Shown in pieces: positions 9,296-17,735 of a stretch of DNA of 64,000 bases. Origin of the DNA: GCA-2725625 sp964574215 (GTDB taxonomy: Bacteria; Pseudomonadota; Alphaproteobacteria; Rhodospirillales; UBA2165); the NCBI GenBank assembly GCA_964574215.1, contig CAZNLR010000025.1, positions 5,908 to 69,907 on the forward strand. Direction: 5' to 3'. Below the pieces are notes generated by a model, which made no database searches, had not been told where the DNA came from, and saw nothing but the letters and a program-made list of their open reading frames with translations. A program made the translations under genes and the position numbers. Every line of letters starts with the position of its first letter. The stretch's first letter is position 1.

Positions 9296-10075
9296 ATGCT
9301 GTTGGCCATCGATTCAGGAAACACCAATATTGTCTTCGCTATTTTTACCGATGAAGGTGACGTGGCGGGTGAGTGGCGGGCGGCCACGAATTCCAACCGC
9401 ACGGCCGATGAATTCGGTGTCTGGCTCGGCCAGTTGATCGAGCGGGACGAAATCAAGCGGGAGGATATCAACGCCGCTATTATCGCCACCGTGGTTCCCG
9501 CCAATCTGATCCACCTCCAGACCCTGTGCCGCAAGTATTTCGACTGCGAACCTTTGGTGGTGGGCGATCCGGAGATCGCTCTGGGTCTAGAAATACTTAT
9601 CGACAATCCCAAAGAAGTCGGTGCGGACAGGTTGTGCAACGCGGTTGCTGCCCACGCTAATTTTAGCGGCCCTATACAAATTATCGATTTCGGAACGGCG
9701 ACTTCCTTCGATGTGGTTGACGCGGCCGGAAACTATTGCGGTGGCGTTATCGCGCCCGGCATCAATTTGGCTTTAGAGGCTCTGCATATGGGGGCGGCCC
9801 AACTCCCCCGCGTCGCCATCGAGAAACCGAAAAACGTCATCGGCAGTAGTACCGTATCGGCCATGCAATCTGGAATTTTCTGGGGATATGTCAGCATGAT
9901 CGAAGGCATGACCAAACGGATCGGTGAAGAGGTCGGCGGCGATATTACGACGGTGGCCACCGGGGGCTTGGCCGCCATGTTCGCCGAAGCCACGGATTCT
10001 ATCGATCATTGGGAAAATGACCTGACCTTGAAAGGACTGCTGTCTATTTTCCGTTTGAATCAAAATCATGGCTAA
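9296..10075 (+). CDS. coaX: type III pantothenate kinase
   Basis: CoaX phosphorylates pantothenate, the first step of coenzyme A synthesis, and is insensitive to CoA feedback in the known family. The 259-residue protein begins MLLAIDSGNTN, the ASKHA-fold phosphate-1 motif with its catalytic aspartate. It continues with VGADRLCNAVAA, DFGTATSFDVVD and GGVIAPGINLALEAL, all diagnostic for type III enzymes. The start at 9296 is chosen because the preceding in-frame codons do not resemble the family. The 3' end overlaps rnj by 8 bases. Confidence 0.94.
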   Translation: MLLAIDSGNTNIVFAIFTDEGDVAGEWRAATNSNRTADEFGVWLGQLIERDEIKREDINAAIIATVVPANLIHLQTLCRKYFDCEPLVVGDPEIALGLEILIDNPKEVGADRLCNAVAAHANFSGPIQIIDFGTATSFDVVDAAGNYCGGVIAPGINLALEALHMGAAQLPRVAIEKPKNVIGSSTVSAMQSGIFWGYVSMIEGMTKRIGEEVGGDITTVATGGLAAMFAEATDSIDHWENDLTLKGLLSIFRLNQNHG

Positions 10076-11756
10076 ATCCAAAGAAGCCGAACTCCTTTTC
10101 GTGCCCCTCGGCGGCGCGGAGGAGATCGGTATGAATTTCAATCTTTATGGCTATGGACCGCCCGGTGAAGAAGATTGGGTCATCATCGATCTCGGTATCA
10201 CCTTCGGCGACGATTCCACGCCCAGTATCGACGTAATTTTGCCCGATCCCACTTTTATCGAGGAACGTCTGGACCAACTGAAGGGCATTGTGCTTACCCA
10301 TGGTCACGAGGACCATTTGGGGGCGGTGCCCTACCTGTGGTCCCGTCTCAGATGTCCGGTCTACGCCACGCCCTTTACCGCCGCCTTGTTGCGCAGCAAA
10401 CTGCAAATGGACGGCGACGCCCATGATATTGAAATTGTCGAAGTACCTTTGGAAGGCAAATTCGATGTCGGGCCCTTTTCAATGGAACTAATCACCCTGA
10501 CCCATTCCATGCCCGAACCAAATGCTATTGCCGTGCGCACCCCGCTGGGCACGATCTTTCATACCGGTGACTGGAAATTTGATCCCGACCCCGTTGTGGG
10601 CGATCCCACCGATGAGCCCGCATTAAAGGCGCTTGGCGAGGAGGGTGTACTGGCCGCCATCGGTGATTCCACCAATGTCTTCGTCGAGGGGACATCAGGA
10701 TCGGAAGCATCCCTTTTGGAACACCTGACCGACGTGATCGGCAACTGCACGGGCCGGGTGGCCGTTGCCTGTTTTGCTTCCAACGTGGCGCGGCTGAAAA
10801 CCATTTTTGACGCCGCCACCGCCAACGGCAGGGCGGTTGCCCTTGCCGGGCGGTCTCTGTGGCGGATCAACGCGGCGGCGCGGGAGACCGGCTATCTCAC
10901 GGACTTGCCGCCCTTTCTGGAAGCGGAAGACGCCGAAGACATTCCCAAGGATCAAATCCTCTATATCTGTACCGGTAGCCAGGGGGAGCCTCGGGCGGCC
11001 CTTTCCCGGATCGCATCCGGCGATCATCGCCACGTCAAATTGGGCGATGGCGACACGGTGATTTTTTCATCCCGCAAAATTCCCGGCAACGAACTGTCTA
11101 TCGGCAGGTTGCAGAACAAGCTGGCCCAATCGGGCGTGGATGTCATTACCGAAGACCATGAGCACGTTCACGTCTCCGGTCACCCGGCGCGGGATGAACT
11201 GATCAAGATGTATCAACTGGTGCGGCCCAACATCGTAATTCCGGTGCATGGGGAGCCCATGCATATTAAACGGCACGCCGAACTGGCCAAAGAATGCCAA
11301 GTGCCGGAAACCATCACCGTCTGCAACGGATCGGTCGTAAAGCTGGCGCCGGGCACGGCGCATATCGTTGACGACGCGCCGGTGGGCAGGCTGGCGCTCG
11401 ACGGACCGCGCCTGACCGCCCTGGACAGTCAGGCTATCAAAGAACGGACCCGAGTGCTGTACAACGGCTCAGCGACCTTGACGCTCATCCTGGATGAGGA
11501 AGGTAATTTCGTTGCCGATCCCCAGTTGATCACCATGGGGTTGATAGACGATGAGGAGGCGCCACATCTGGAAATCGAAGTTCTCAATGCGGTAGAGGAG
11601 GCACTTTACAGTCTTTCCGACAAAGATATCGACGATGATGCGGTCGTGCAGGAGACCGCGCGGGTTGCCGTCCGCCGGGAGCTTCGGGAAAGCTTTCAGA
11701 AACGGCCGGTCACCAAAGTAAAAGTCGTTCGCGTCAACACCGGGGAACCGGCATGA
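10068..11756 (+). CDS. rnj: ribonuclease J
   Basis: This metallo-beta-lactamase-fold RNase matures and degrades RNA, combining endonuclease and 5'-3' exonuclease activity in characterised family members. The 562-residue protein carries the zinc-binding motif THGHEDHLGAVPYL near residue 78, HTGDWKFD near 165, SGHPARDELIKMYQLVRPNIVIPVHGEPMHIKRHAELA near 370-410 (beta-CASP and MBL closing motifs), and the usual C-terminal domain. It overlaps coaX by 8 bases and the next gene by 4 bases, so coaX, rnj and the small membrane protein are coupled. Confidence 0.95.
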   Translation: MAKSKEAELLFVPLGGAEEIGMNFNLYGYGPPGEEDWVIIDLGITFGDDSTPSIDVILPDPTFIEERLDQLKGIVLTHGHEDHLGAVPYLWSRLRCPVYATPFTAALLRSKLQMDGDAHDIEIVEVPLEGKFDVGPFSMELITLTHSMPEPNAIAVRTPLGTIFHTGDWKFDPDPVVGDPTDEPALKALGEEGVLAAIGDSTNVFVEGTSGSEASLLEHLTDVIGNCTGRVAVACFASNVARLKTIFDAATANGRAVALAGRSLWRINAAARETGYLTDLPPFLEAEDAEDIPKDQILYICTGSQGEPRAALSRIASGDHRHVKLGDGDTVIFSSRKIPGNELSIGRLQNKLAQSGVDVITEDHEHVHVSGHPARDELIKMYQLVRPNIVIPVHGEPMHIKRHAELAKECQVPETITVCNGSVVKLAPGTAHIVDDAPVGRLALDGPRLTALDSQAIKERTRVLYNGSATLTLILDEEGNFVADPQLITMGLIDDEEAPHLEIEVLNAVEEALYSLSDKDIDDDAVVQETARVAVRRELRESFQKRPVTKVKVVRVNTGEPA

Positions 11757-11998
11757 GTTGGATTACCGGCAGTGCAATTTATTTCATCATTTGGTGGCTG
11801 ACGCTATTTATGGTGCTGCCCTGGGGAGTGCAGCGCCATCAGGGCGCCGGTGAAGGTCACGATGCCGGCGCACCGGAAAAGTCGCGAATTCTGCTCAAAA
11901 TGGCGATCAACACGGTGGTGGCGTTTGGCTTCTGGCTGATTGTCTATTTTATTGATCAATACGATCTCATTACCTTCAGGGATTTCAAGGAGGGCTGA
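11753..11998 (+). CDS. DUF1467 family small membrane protein
   Basis: The 81-residue protein of unknown function has two hydrophobic helices (about residues 5-25 and 48-68) joined by a short acidic and histidine-containing loop, GAGEGHDAGAPEK. The sequence WWLTLFMVLPWGVQ is typical of the DUF1467 family. In alphaproteobacteria this gene commonly sits between rnj and proS, which supports the call. Its ATG overlaps the rnj stop (ATGA). The function is not known; the position suggests an inner-membrane protein co-expressed with RNase J. Confidence 0.8.
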   Translation: MSWITGSAIYFIIWWLTLFMVLPWGVQRHQGAGEGHDAGAPEKSRILLKMAINTVVAFGFWLIVYFIDQYDLITFRDFKEG

Positions 11999-11999
11999 T

Positions 12000-12539
12000 T
12001 TGTCCAGTTACTGCCAAGCTTCGGACGGCCATCCCATCCATGGACCCTATCACGATACGGTGCATGGCTATCCCACCAAAGACGAAGCGGATTTGCTGGA
12101 GCGTCTGACCATGGAAATCAATCAGGCGGGCCTCTCCTGGCTGACCATTTTGAAAAAACGTGACGGGCTGCAAAAAGCCTTCGCAAGTTTCGACGTGGAC
12201 AAGGTCGCCGCCTTTAACGAAAAGGATTTTAACCGGTTGATGAATGACGCCGGCATTATTCGCAACCGCCTGAAAATCAGAGCGGTCATTCACAACGCGC
12301 AAGTCATTCAGGGTATGCGAGACAGCCACGGTGGCTTCGCCGCCTGGATCGACGCCCACCACCCACTGCCGAAAGAAGAATGGGTCAAGCTGTTCAAAAA
12401 GACCTTCAAATTCACCGGCGGCGAAATCGTCGGAGAATTCCTCATGAGCACGGGTTACCTTCCTGGTGCTCATGACAAAGATTGCCCGGTCTATAAAAAA
12501 ATCGCCAAGATGAAACCGGCATGGATGAAGGCCTCCTAA
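12000..12539 (+). CDS. tag: DNA-3-methyladenine glycosylase I family protein (divergent)
   Basis: Tag excises 3-methyladenine from alkylated DNA. The 179-residue product aligns with the family through MEINQAGLSWLTILKKR near residue 40, which contains the catalytic-site glutamate, and through DAGIIRNRLKIRAVIHNA near 83. Candidate zinc ligands are an early Cys (SSYC), the His of PYHD, and HDKDC at the C-terminus. The family's conserved CxW and EWG N-terminal motifs are replaced by CQA and VHG, so base recognition may differ. I chose a TTG start at 12000 because AGGAGGG lies 5 bases upstream and it follows directly after the DUF1467 stop. Confidence 0.8.
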   Translation: MSSYCQASDGHPIHGPYHDTVHGYPTKDEADLLERLTMEINQAGLSWLTILKKRDGLQKAFASFDVDKVAAFNEKDFNRLMNDAGIIRNRLKIRAVIHNAQVIQGMRDSHGGFAAWIDAHHPLPKEEWVKLFKKTFKFTGGEIVGEFLMSTGYLPGAHDKDCPVYKKIAKMKPAWMKAS

Positions 12540-12581
12540 GTACCCGATTACGGTTACCTAAAAACAACCCGACAAAAATCA

Positions 12582-12611
12582 TTGCTATTAATTAGTAATA
12601 TCTAATATAGT
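12582..12611 (+). promoter_or_regulatory. candidate sigma70-type promoter for the CBS-pair gene
   Basis: In the very A+T-rich spacer between tag and the CBS gene, TTGCTA (12582-12587) and TATAGT (12606-12611) are separated by 18 bases. The transcript would begin about 55 bases before the ATG at 12672. Such A+T-rich stretches yield matches easily, so this is only a candidate. Confidence 0.35.
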
Positions 12612-12671
12612 GATCATTAGGGTTTTCTAATATTAAATTAGGCGAATAAATATAGGGAATGGGAGACTTGC

Positions 12672-13106
12672 ATGCTGATCGATGATTTAGCGTTAAAGAA
12701 CACCGGCGATTTAGCCGTTATCGGTCCAGACGATAAAATATCGAAAGCGACCAACGTGTTGAACGGGCTGAATATTGGGGCTCTGCCCGTATGTAACTCG
12801 TCCGGCGAAATCGTCGGTATTTTATCGGAGCGGGATATTGTGCGAGGCATGTCGGACAACGGCTCCGAACTTCAGGATTTGGACGTTTCCGATTTAATGA
12901 CGACCGAGGTCGTCACGTGCGGCCCGACCGATGACGTTGGTGATGTCATGGCAATCATGGACGATCGACGTATTCGCCATATACCGGTGGTAAAGGACGA
13001 CAACCTTGTTTCGATCGTCAGTTCCCGTGATGTCATGTCGGCGGTATTGGATGAGACAAAAACTCATTTTAAAAATATGGGGCTGGCTTACGAAATGGTC
13101 CGCTGA
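12672..13106 (+). CDS. CBS domain-pair protein
   Basis: This 144-residue cytoplasmic protein consists of two CBS domains and nothing else. CBS1 spans about residues 8-60 (INVLNGLNIGALPV-like strand and GILSERDIVRGM) and CBS2 about 73-130 (DVMAIMDDRRIRHIPVVKDDNLVSIVSSRDV). Such stand-alone pairs usually bind adenine nucleotides and act as sensors; the partner cannot be told from the context. It starts after an A+T-rich spacer with an AATGGGAG Shine-Dalgarno site and runs convergent to the sulfotransferase-like gene, with 24 bases between the two stops. Confidence 0.85.
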   Translation: MLIDDLALKNTGDLAVIGPDDKISKATNVLNGLNIGALPVCNSSGEIVGILSERDIVRGMSDNGSELQDLDVSDLMTTEVVTCGPTDDVGDVMAIMDDRRIRHIPVVKDDNLVSIVSSRDVMSAVLDETKTHFKNMGLAYEMVR

Positions 13107-13130
13107 GATGTCGAAAATTAGCACTTAAAT

Positions 13131-13901
13131 TCATTCGGTGGTTTGATCCCATTTTCGCAAGATCGGCGGGCTAGGTGAAACGTGACAACCCTTTAAGCTG
13201 CGTAGATTTTTTTCGATGGCACGTATATCTTCGCTTGCCGTTTGAATAATCGGTCTATTTTCCAAACCTTTTGAAGAATTACTTTTAAGACGTAAATTGC
13301 GGTGGTGGAGGAGTACATCGGGTTGTACGGAAGTTAATTGCGAAAGAACATCGGCCCACTTGGTTTCATTTGTATCGATCAATTCTTCAAAGCTAATGGC
13401 ACACCCGCCGTATACATCAAGCATCAAAAGTGAATTTTCATAGATTCGACGGTAGTACTCCGTAAATTGTCCAGAATCCATGCCGCGTAAAACAAAAAAA
13501 CTTCTGGCTGTTGCTGCAAAATCCCGGAACGATACGATAATCCGAGGGCTATAACCCATTTTCATTAGATGCCATATCCATAGGTCAATATTGTCTGATT
13601 TTGCGTAAGTAATTTTGTCGAGAACTTGTCGCGCCCGCTTTTTTCCAAGGCTACGGCGTATGTCCATAATATATTTGGCTAACAGGTTCGAGCGTCTTTT
13701 GGGTTGCAAATACGCCGCACGCCGAAATTGGCGACTTACATAATTTATATCCGGGTGTTCCAATGCGCCGCTATCCTGCTTCCAATCGGAAGGTTTCGGC
13801 AAACCGAAATCGGCGCCGGCATCTGAAAGGATGGCTGCTAAAAGAGACGACCCGCATCTGCCGGTGCTGACGATAAAGTAACGAACCAACTCCTTGTTCA
13901 C
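13131..13901 (-). CDS. sulfotransferase-like protein
   Basis: The 256-residue product begins near its N-terminus with FIVSTGRCGSSLLAAILSDAG, matching the 5'-phosphosulfate-binding loop of PAPS-dependent sulfotransferases. SPRIIVSFRDFAATARSFF near residue 140 resembles the 3'-phosphate-binding segment. The substrate is not predictable. The gene is visibly richer in A/T and has different codon use from the neighbouring proS and nuo genes. It stands alone on the minus strand among plus-strand housekeeping genes, both of which suggest acquisition. Relatives often modify surface polysaccharide or lipid, but no glycan genes lie beside it. Confidence 0.7.
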   Translation of the reverse strand: MNKELVRYFIVSTGRCGSSLLAAILSDAGADFGLPKPSDWKQDSGALEHPDINYVSRQFRRAAYLQPKRRSNLLAKYIMDIRRSLGKKRARQVLDKITYAKSDNIDLWIWHLMKMGYSPRIIVSFRDFAATARSFFVLRGMDSGQFTEYYRRIYENSLLMLDVYGGCAISFEELIDTNETKWADVLSQLTSVQPDVLLHHRNLRLKSNSSKGLENRPIIQTASEDIRAIEKNLRSLKGCHVSPSPPILRKWDQTTE

Positions 13902-14076
13902 GGGGCAAAATTCTCCAAAATCAATGATAATTAGCTTCGGGACTAAAATTATATAAGCGGTTGATAAGATTAAAGCGATACAAGAGTTTAATTAAATTAA
14001 GCTCATCAAAGTATATGTTCGGTTAAATGAATCGTAATTTCTATGGTTTAAATATCTCCAATTGGAGACGGAAATT

Positions 14077-15078
14077 ATGAAGATACGTGCTTTTCGTTTT
14101 GGCGCCAGTGTTTTGGTATGTTTTGCGGCAATTTTCACCGCCGATGTGGCCAATGCCGGTCCCAAGGTGACCATGACCAAGCGGGATTGCCAGCGGTTGG
14201 TGCGGCATCAGGCGCGGGACGATGTCGCCTTCAAACCGGGCGTTGATGTGCGCGGTAAAAAAGTGAAATCTGCCGATTTACACGGAAGGCCGAAACTGAA
14301 AATCCCGGATATCATTACCTTCGACGTCAAATTTGATATCAAGCAGTTTTTAGGCAAGCCGGAAGCCGACGCCAAGGCCGCCGCTACGGCCGCGATTTCG
14401 GCGGACAAGGCAAAATCGGCGGCGTCTACGGCTTCATCTGCGGCGACCTCGGCAGAGGCCGCGGCCACGGCGGCGCAAACCGTTGCCGATACGGCCAAAG
14501 CAACCAGTGACGCAGCGACGGCGGCCTACACTGTGGCGCAAACAGCTAAGGACAATGACCCCACCAATCAAACACTGATTGATGCGTTAAATTCTGCCGA
14601 AACAACTGCTGAAACAGCGCTATCCGCATACACGTCTGCCCAGACCGATGCGGATGCAATTTCCGCCTCGGCGGTTTCCGCCCGTTCAGCGGCGACCTTG
14701 GCAGCCAACGCAGCCAGCGCGGAAAGCAAGGCAACCTATGCACAGCAGGCGGCGGATGCGGCGTCGACCGCGGCGTCCACGGCCCAAACCTCCGCCGGAT
14801 CGGACGCCGCCAAGGCAGCTTTGTTGACGGCCGGAAACACGGCGGCGACCGACGCCACGACGGCGTCGACGGCGGCGACGGTATCCTCAACCGCCAACAC
14901 AGACAACATTGCCGCCTATCAAGCGGCGGCGAAAGTCGGTGACAACTTGGGTGATGGCGTGATCGGCAAAGTCAAATACAGCATTTCCTCCGGCAGGCTC
15001 ACCTTCAACGGGCAACCGTTGGACGGCAGCGATGAAAAAGAGCTCGCCCGCCAGTGCAAGGCCATTCTAAATCAATGA
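14077..15078 (+). CDS. exported protein with a long alanine-rich helical insert
   Basis: The gene has no assigned function. Residues 1-27 form a signal peptide (basic start, hydrophobic core, cleavage after VANA). Residues 28-93 and 291-333 look like the two halves of a small periplasmic domain: DCQRLVRHQARDDVAFKPGVD at the front and GKVKYSISSGRLTFNGQPL at the back, with one Cys in each half. I recall short alphaproteobacterial proteins in which such halves are close together. Between them lie about 197 residues, of which about 74 are Ala and most of the rest Ser, Thr, Lys, Asp or Gln, expected to form a long helix or coiled coil. ATG 14077 is chosen over an upstream TTG because GGAGACGG precedes it at good spacing. 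Confidence 0.75.
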   Translation: MKIRAFRFGASVLVCFAAIFTADVANAGPKVTMTKRDCQRLVRHQARDDVAFKPGVDVRGKKVKSADLHGRPKLKIPDIITFDVKFDIKQFLGKPEADAKAAATAAISADKAKSAASTASSAATSAEAAATAAQTVADTAKATSDAATAAYTVAQTAKDNDPTNQTLIDALNSAETTAETALSAYTSAQTDADAISASAVSARSAATLAANAASAESKATYAQQAADAASTAASTAQTSAGSDAAKAALLTAGNTAATDATTASTAATVSSTANTDNIAAYQAAAKVGDNLGDGVIGKVKYSISSGRLTFNGQPLDGSDEKELARQCKAILNQ

Positions 15079-15160
15079 GATATCAACAGTTTGTTGGACA
15101 AAATGGCGGGCATTTTCTAAAGTCCCGCGACATTCACAAATTAGCTGAACAAGGTTAGCA

Positions 15161-16474
15161 ATGCGCCGGTCCGAATATTTTTTGCCTACATTGAAGGAAA
15201 ATCCCAAAGAGGCGCAAATCGTCTCCCATACCTATATGCTGCGCGCCGGTATGATTCGGCAATCGTCAGCCGGTATATATTCCTGGCTACCGCTGGGTTT
15301 TAACGTCCTCAAAAAAATTGAACAGATTGTCCGGGAAGAGCAGGACCGGGCGGGCTGCCAGGAACTCCTGATGCCGACCATCCAACCCGCCGATATCTGG
15401 CAGGAAAGTGGCCGCTACGAAGACTACGGCAAGGAAATGCTCCGAATTACCGACCGCCATGACCGGGAGATGCTTTACGGGCCCACCAACGAGGAACTGA
15501 TTACGGAAATCTTCCGGGGGTCGGTCAAAAGCTACAAGGACCTGCCAAAATTGCTGTACCATATTCAGTGGAAATTCCGCGATGAGGTGCGGCCGCGCTT
15601 CGGCATCATGCGCGGACGTGAATTCCTGATGAAGGACAGCTATTCCTTCGATCTCGATTTCGATGGCGCCAAACGGGCCTACAACAAAATGTTTATCGCC
15701 TATCTGCGGACCTTCGCCCGTATGGGGTTGAAGGCGATTCCCATGCAAGCGGACTCCGGACCCATCGGCGGCGATATGAGCCATGAATTCCTGGTGCTGG
15801 CGGAAACCGGTGAATCTGAAATGTTCTGCCACAAGGATATTCTGGACTTCGATATTCCCGGCGACGATGTCGACTACAATGACGATCTGCAGCCGCTGGT
15901 CGATAAATGGACGTCCTTGTATGCGGCGACGGATGAAAAGGCCGACCAAAGCCAGCACGACGCTTTGGGTGACAAGCTGGTGACGGCGCGCGGTATCGAA
16001 GTCGGTCACATATTTTATTTTGGCAAAAAGTATTCGGAATCCATGAACGCCGTGGTGAACGGACCCGATGGTGAAAACGTAACCGTCGAGATGGGGTCGT
16101 ACGGTATTGGCGTTTCGCGTTTGGTGGGGGCGATCATCGAAGCATCCCACGACGATGACGGCATCATCTGGCCGGAAGAAGTGGCGCCCTTCAAAGTCGG
16201 GCTCATCAATCTCAGGAGCGGCGACGATGACTGCGACCAGGCTTGCGAGGACATTTACACCAAACTGCAAGGCGCCGGCGTTGAGGTTCTCTACGACGAC
16301 CGGGACGAACGGGCGGGCGGCAAGTTCGCCGATATGGATTTGATCGGTCTGCCCTGGCAGCTGATCGTCGGTCCGCGCGGTCTCAAGAACGGGGTCATCG
16401 AAATCAAACACCGGGCGAGCGGTGAGCGAGAAGAGCTTTCCGTCGAAGCGGCGCTCGCCAAACTGACCGGGTAG
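15161..16474 (+). CDS. proS: prolyl-tRNA synthetase (short alphaproteobacterial type)
   Basis: ProS charges tRNA-Pro with proline. At 437 residues it is the short class that lacks the roughly 180-residue editing insertion found between motifs 2 and 3 in E. coli ProS. Class II motif 2 appears as FRDEVRPRFGIMRGREFLMKDSYSFD near residues 143-168, and motif 3 as EMGSYGIGVSRLVGAIIE near 312. The C-terminal anticodon-binding domain follows from about residue 345. lolC starts 8 bases after the stop, an alphaproteobacterial gene order. Because the editing domain is missing, clearance of mischarged Ala-tRNA-Pro probably relies on a separate trans-editing protein. Confidence 0.95.
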   Translation: MRRSEYFLPTLKENPKEAQIVSHTYMLRAGMIRQSSAGIYSWLPLGFNVLKKIEQIVREEQDRAGCQELLMPTIQPADIWQESGRYEDYGKEMLRITDRHDREMLYGPTNEELITEIFRGSVKSYKDLPKLLYHIQWKFRDEVRPRFGIMRGREFLMKDSYSFDLDFDGAKRAYNKMFIAYLRTFARMGLKAIPMQADSGPIGGDMSHEFLVLAETGESEMFCHKDILDFDIPGDDVDYNDDLQPLVDKWTSLYAATDEKADQSQHDALGDKLVTARGIEVGHIFYFGKKYSESMNAVVNGPDGENVTVEMGSYGIGVSRLVGAIIEASHDDDGIIWPEEVAPFKVGLINLRSGDDDCDQACEDIYTKLQGAGVEVLYDDRDERAGGKFADMDLIGLPWQLIVGPRGLKNGVIEIKHRASGEREELSVEAALAKLTG

Positions 16475-16482
16475 GCGGTTTC

Positions 16483-17727
16483 ATGTTTAAAGCCTTCGAA
16501 TGGATGGTGGCGATGCGTTATCTGCGCGCCCGCCGCCAGGAAGGCTTTATTTCGGTCATCGCCTGGTTTTCCTTGCTGGGCATCATGCTGGGGGTGGCGA
16601 CGCTGATCATCGTCATGTCGGTGATGAACGGCTTCCGCCAGGAACTGCTGACCCGTATCCTGGGCGTCAACGGCCATCTCAGCATCTATAGCGAGTCTCA
16701 TATCCTGAAGGATTACGACAAACTGGCATCGAAGGTGAAATCTGCCAACGGGGTCGTGAAGGTGACGCCAATCATCGAAGGTCAAGTCATGGCGAGCGCC
16801 AACGGCCAAGCGACCGGCGCCATGGTGCGCGGCATGCGCCAAATCGATATCAAACGCCGGGCTATCCTGGCGGACAACATAAAAATTGGCAGTCTCGACG
16901 ACTTCAAAGGGTCCGACCGGGTGCTCATCGGTAAACGGCTGGCCCGAAATCTCGATTTGGGGGTTGGCGACAGGATTACACTGATTTCTCCCAAAGGAAA
17001 TGTGACGGCCTTCGGCACCGTGCCCCGCATGAAGGCGTATCGCGTCGCCGCCGTTTTCGACGTCGGCATGCACGAATACGATTCAAGCTTTATTTTCATG
17101 CCTTTGCCGGCGGCCCAGAAATATTTCAAACTGCCAAAAGCCGTAAACTATCTGGACGTGGTGATTGACCATCCGGACAAAGCGCGGCAACGGGGAAGAG
17201 AGGTCTGGCGGAAGATCGGCCACAAGGGCCGCATTTACGATTGGCAACAGACCAATTCCAGTTTCTTCAACGCCATTCAGGTGGAACGCAACGTCATGTT
17301 CCTGATCCTGACCCTGATTATCGTCGTTGCCGCCTTCAACATCATATCCAGCCTGATCATGCTGGTGAAGGATAAGGGCAGGGATATCGCCATCCTGCGC
17401 ACCATGGGCGCGACAAGAGGTATGATCATGCGGGTTTTCCTGATCAGTGGCGCCAGTGTGGGCGTTATCGGTACGTTGGCGGGATTTGCGTTGGGTTTGG
17501 CCTTTGCCGAAAACATCGAGACCATTCGCCAATGGATACAAGGACTGACCGGCACCGATTTGTTCGCCGCCGAAATTTATTTCCTGTCGCAGTTACCGGC
17601 GGTCGTCGACCCGACCGAGGTTACGTATGTTGTAATGATGGGGTTGGGGCTTTCATTCCTGGCGACCATTTATCCTTCGTGGCGGGCCGCCCGGCTCGAC
17701 CCGGTTGAGGCGCTTAGATATGAATAG
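16483..17727 (+). CDS. lolC: lipoprotein-releasing ABC transporter permease (LolC/LolE type)
   Basis: This inner-membrane permease extracts mature lipoproteins from the inner membrane for transfer to LolA. The 414-residue protein has the FtsX/MacB topology: one N-terminal helix (FISVIAWFSLLGIMLGVATLIIVMSVMNGF), a large periplasmic domain of about residues 50-260, and three helices in the C-terminal FtsX domain ending in YPSWRAARLDPVEALRYE. Only one permease gene lies next to lolD, so the transporter is probably of the LolF homodimer type rather than LolCE. lolD begins 8 bases downstream. Confidence 0.9.
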   Translation: MFKAFEWMVAMRYLRARRQEGFISVIAWFSLLGIMLGVATLIIVMSVMNGFRQELLTRILGVNGHLSIYSESHILKDYDKLASKVKSANGVVKVTPIIEGQVMASANGQATGAMVRGMRQIDIKRRAILADNIKIGSLDDFKGSDRVLIGKRLARNLDLGVGDRITLISPKGNVTAFGTVPRMKAYRVAAVFDVGMHEYDSSFIFMPLPAAQKYFKLPKAVNYLDVVIDHPDKARQRGREVWRKIGHKGRIYDWQQTNSSFFNAIQVERNVMFLILTLIIVVAAFNIISSLIMLVKDKGRDIAILRTMGATRGMIMRVFLISGASVGVIGTLAGFALGLAFAENIETIRQWIQGLTGTDLFAAEIYFLSQLPAVVDPTEVTYVVMMGLGLSFLATIYPSWRAARLDPVEALRYE

Positions 17728-17735
17728 GGTGGGCT

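Noticed and set aside
13902..14076. A small RNA or tRNA in the A+T-rich spacer before the alanine-rich gene
   Set aside because: No cloverleaf, no G+C-rich stem and no terminator could be found there.
15287..16411. 374-codon open frame on the minus strand opposite proS
   Set aside because: It lies entirely within prolyl-tRNA synthetase and its translation shows no family features.
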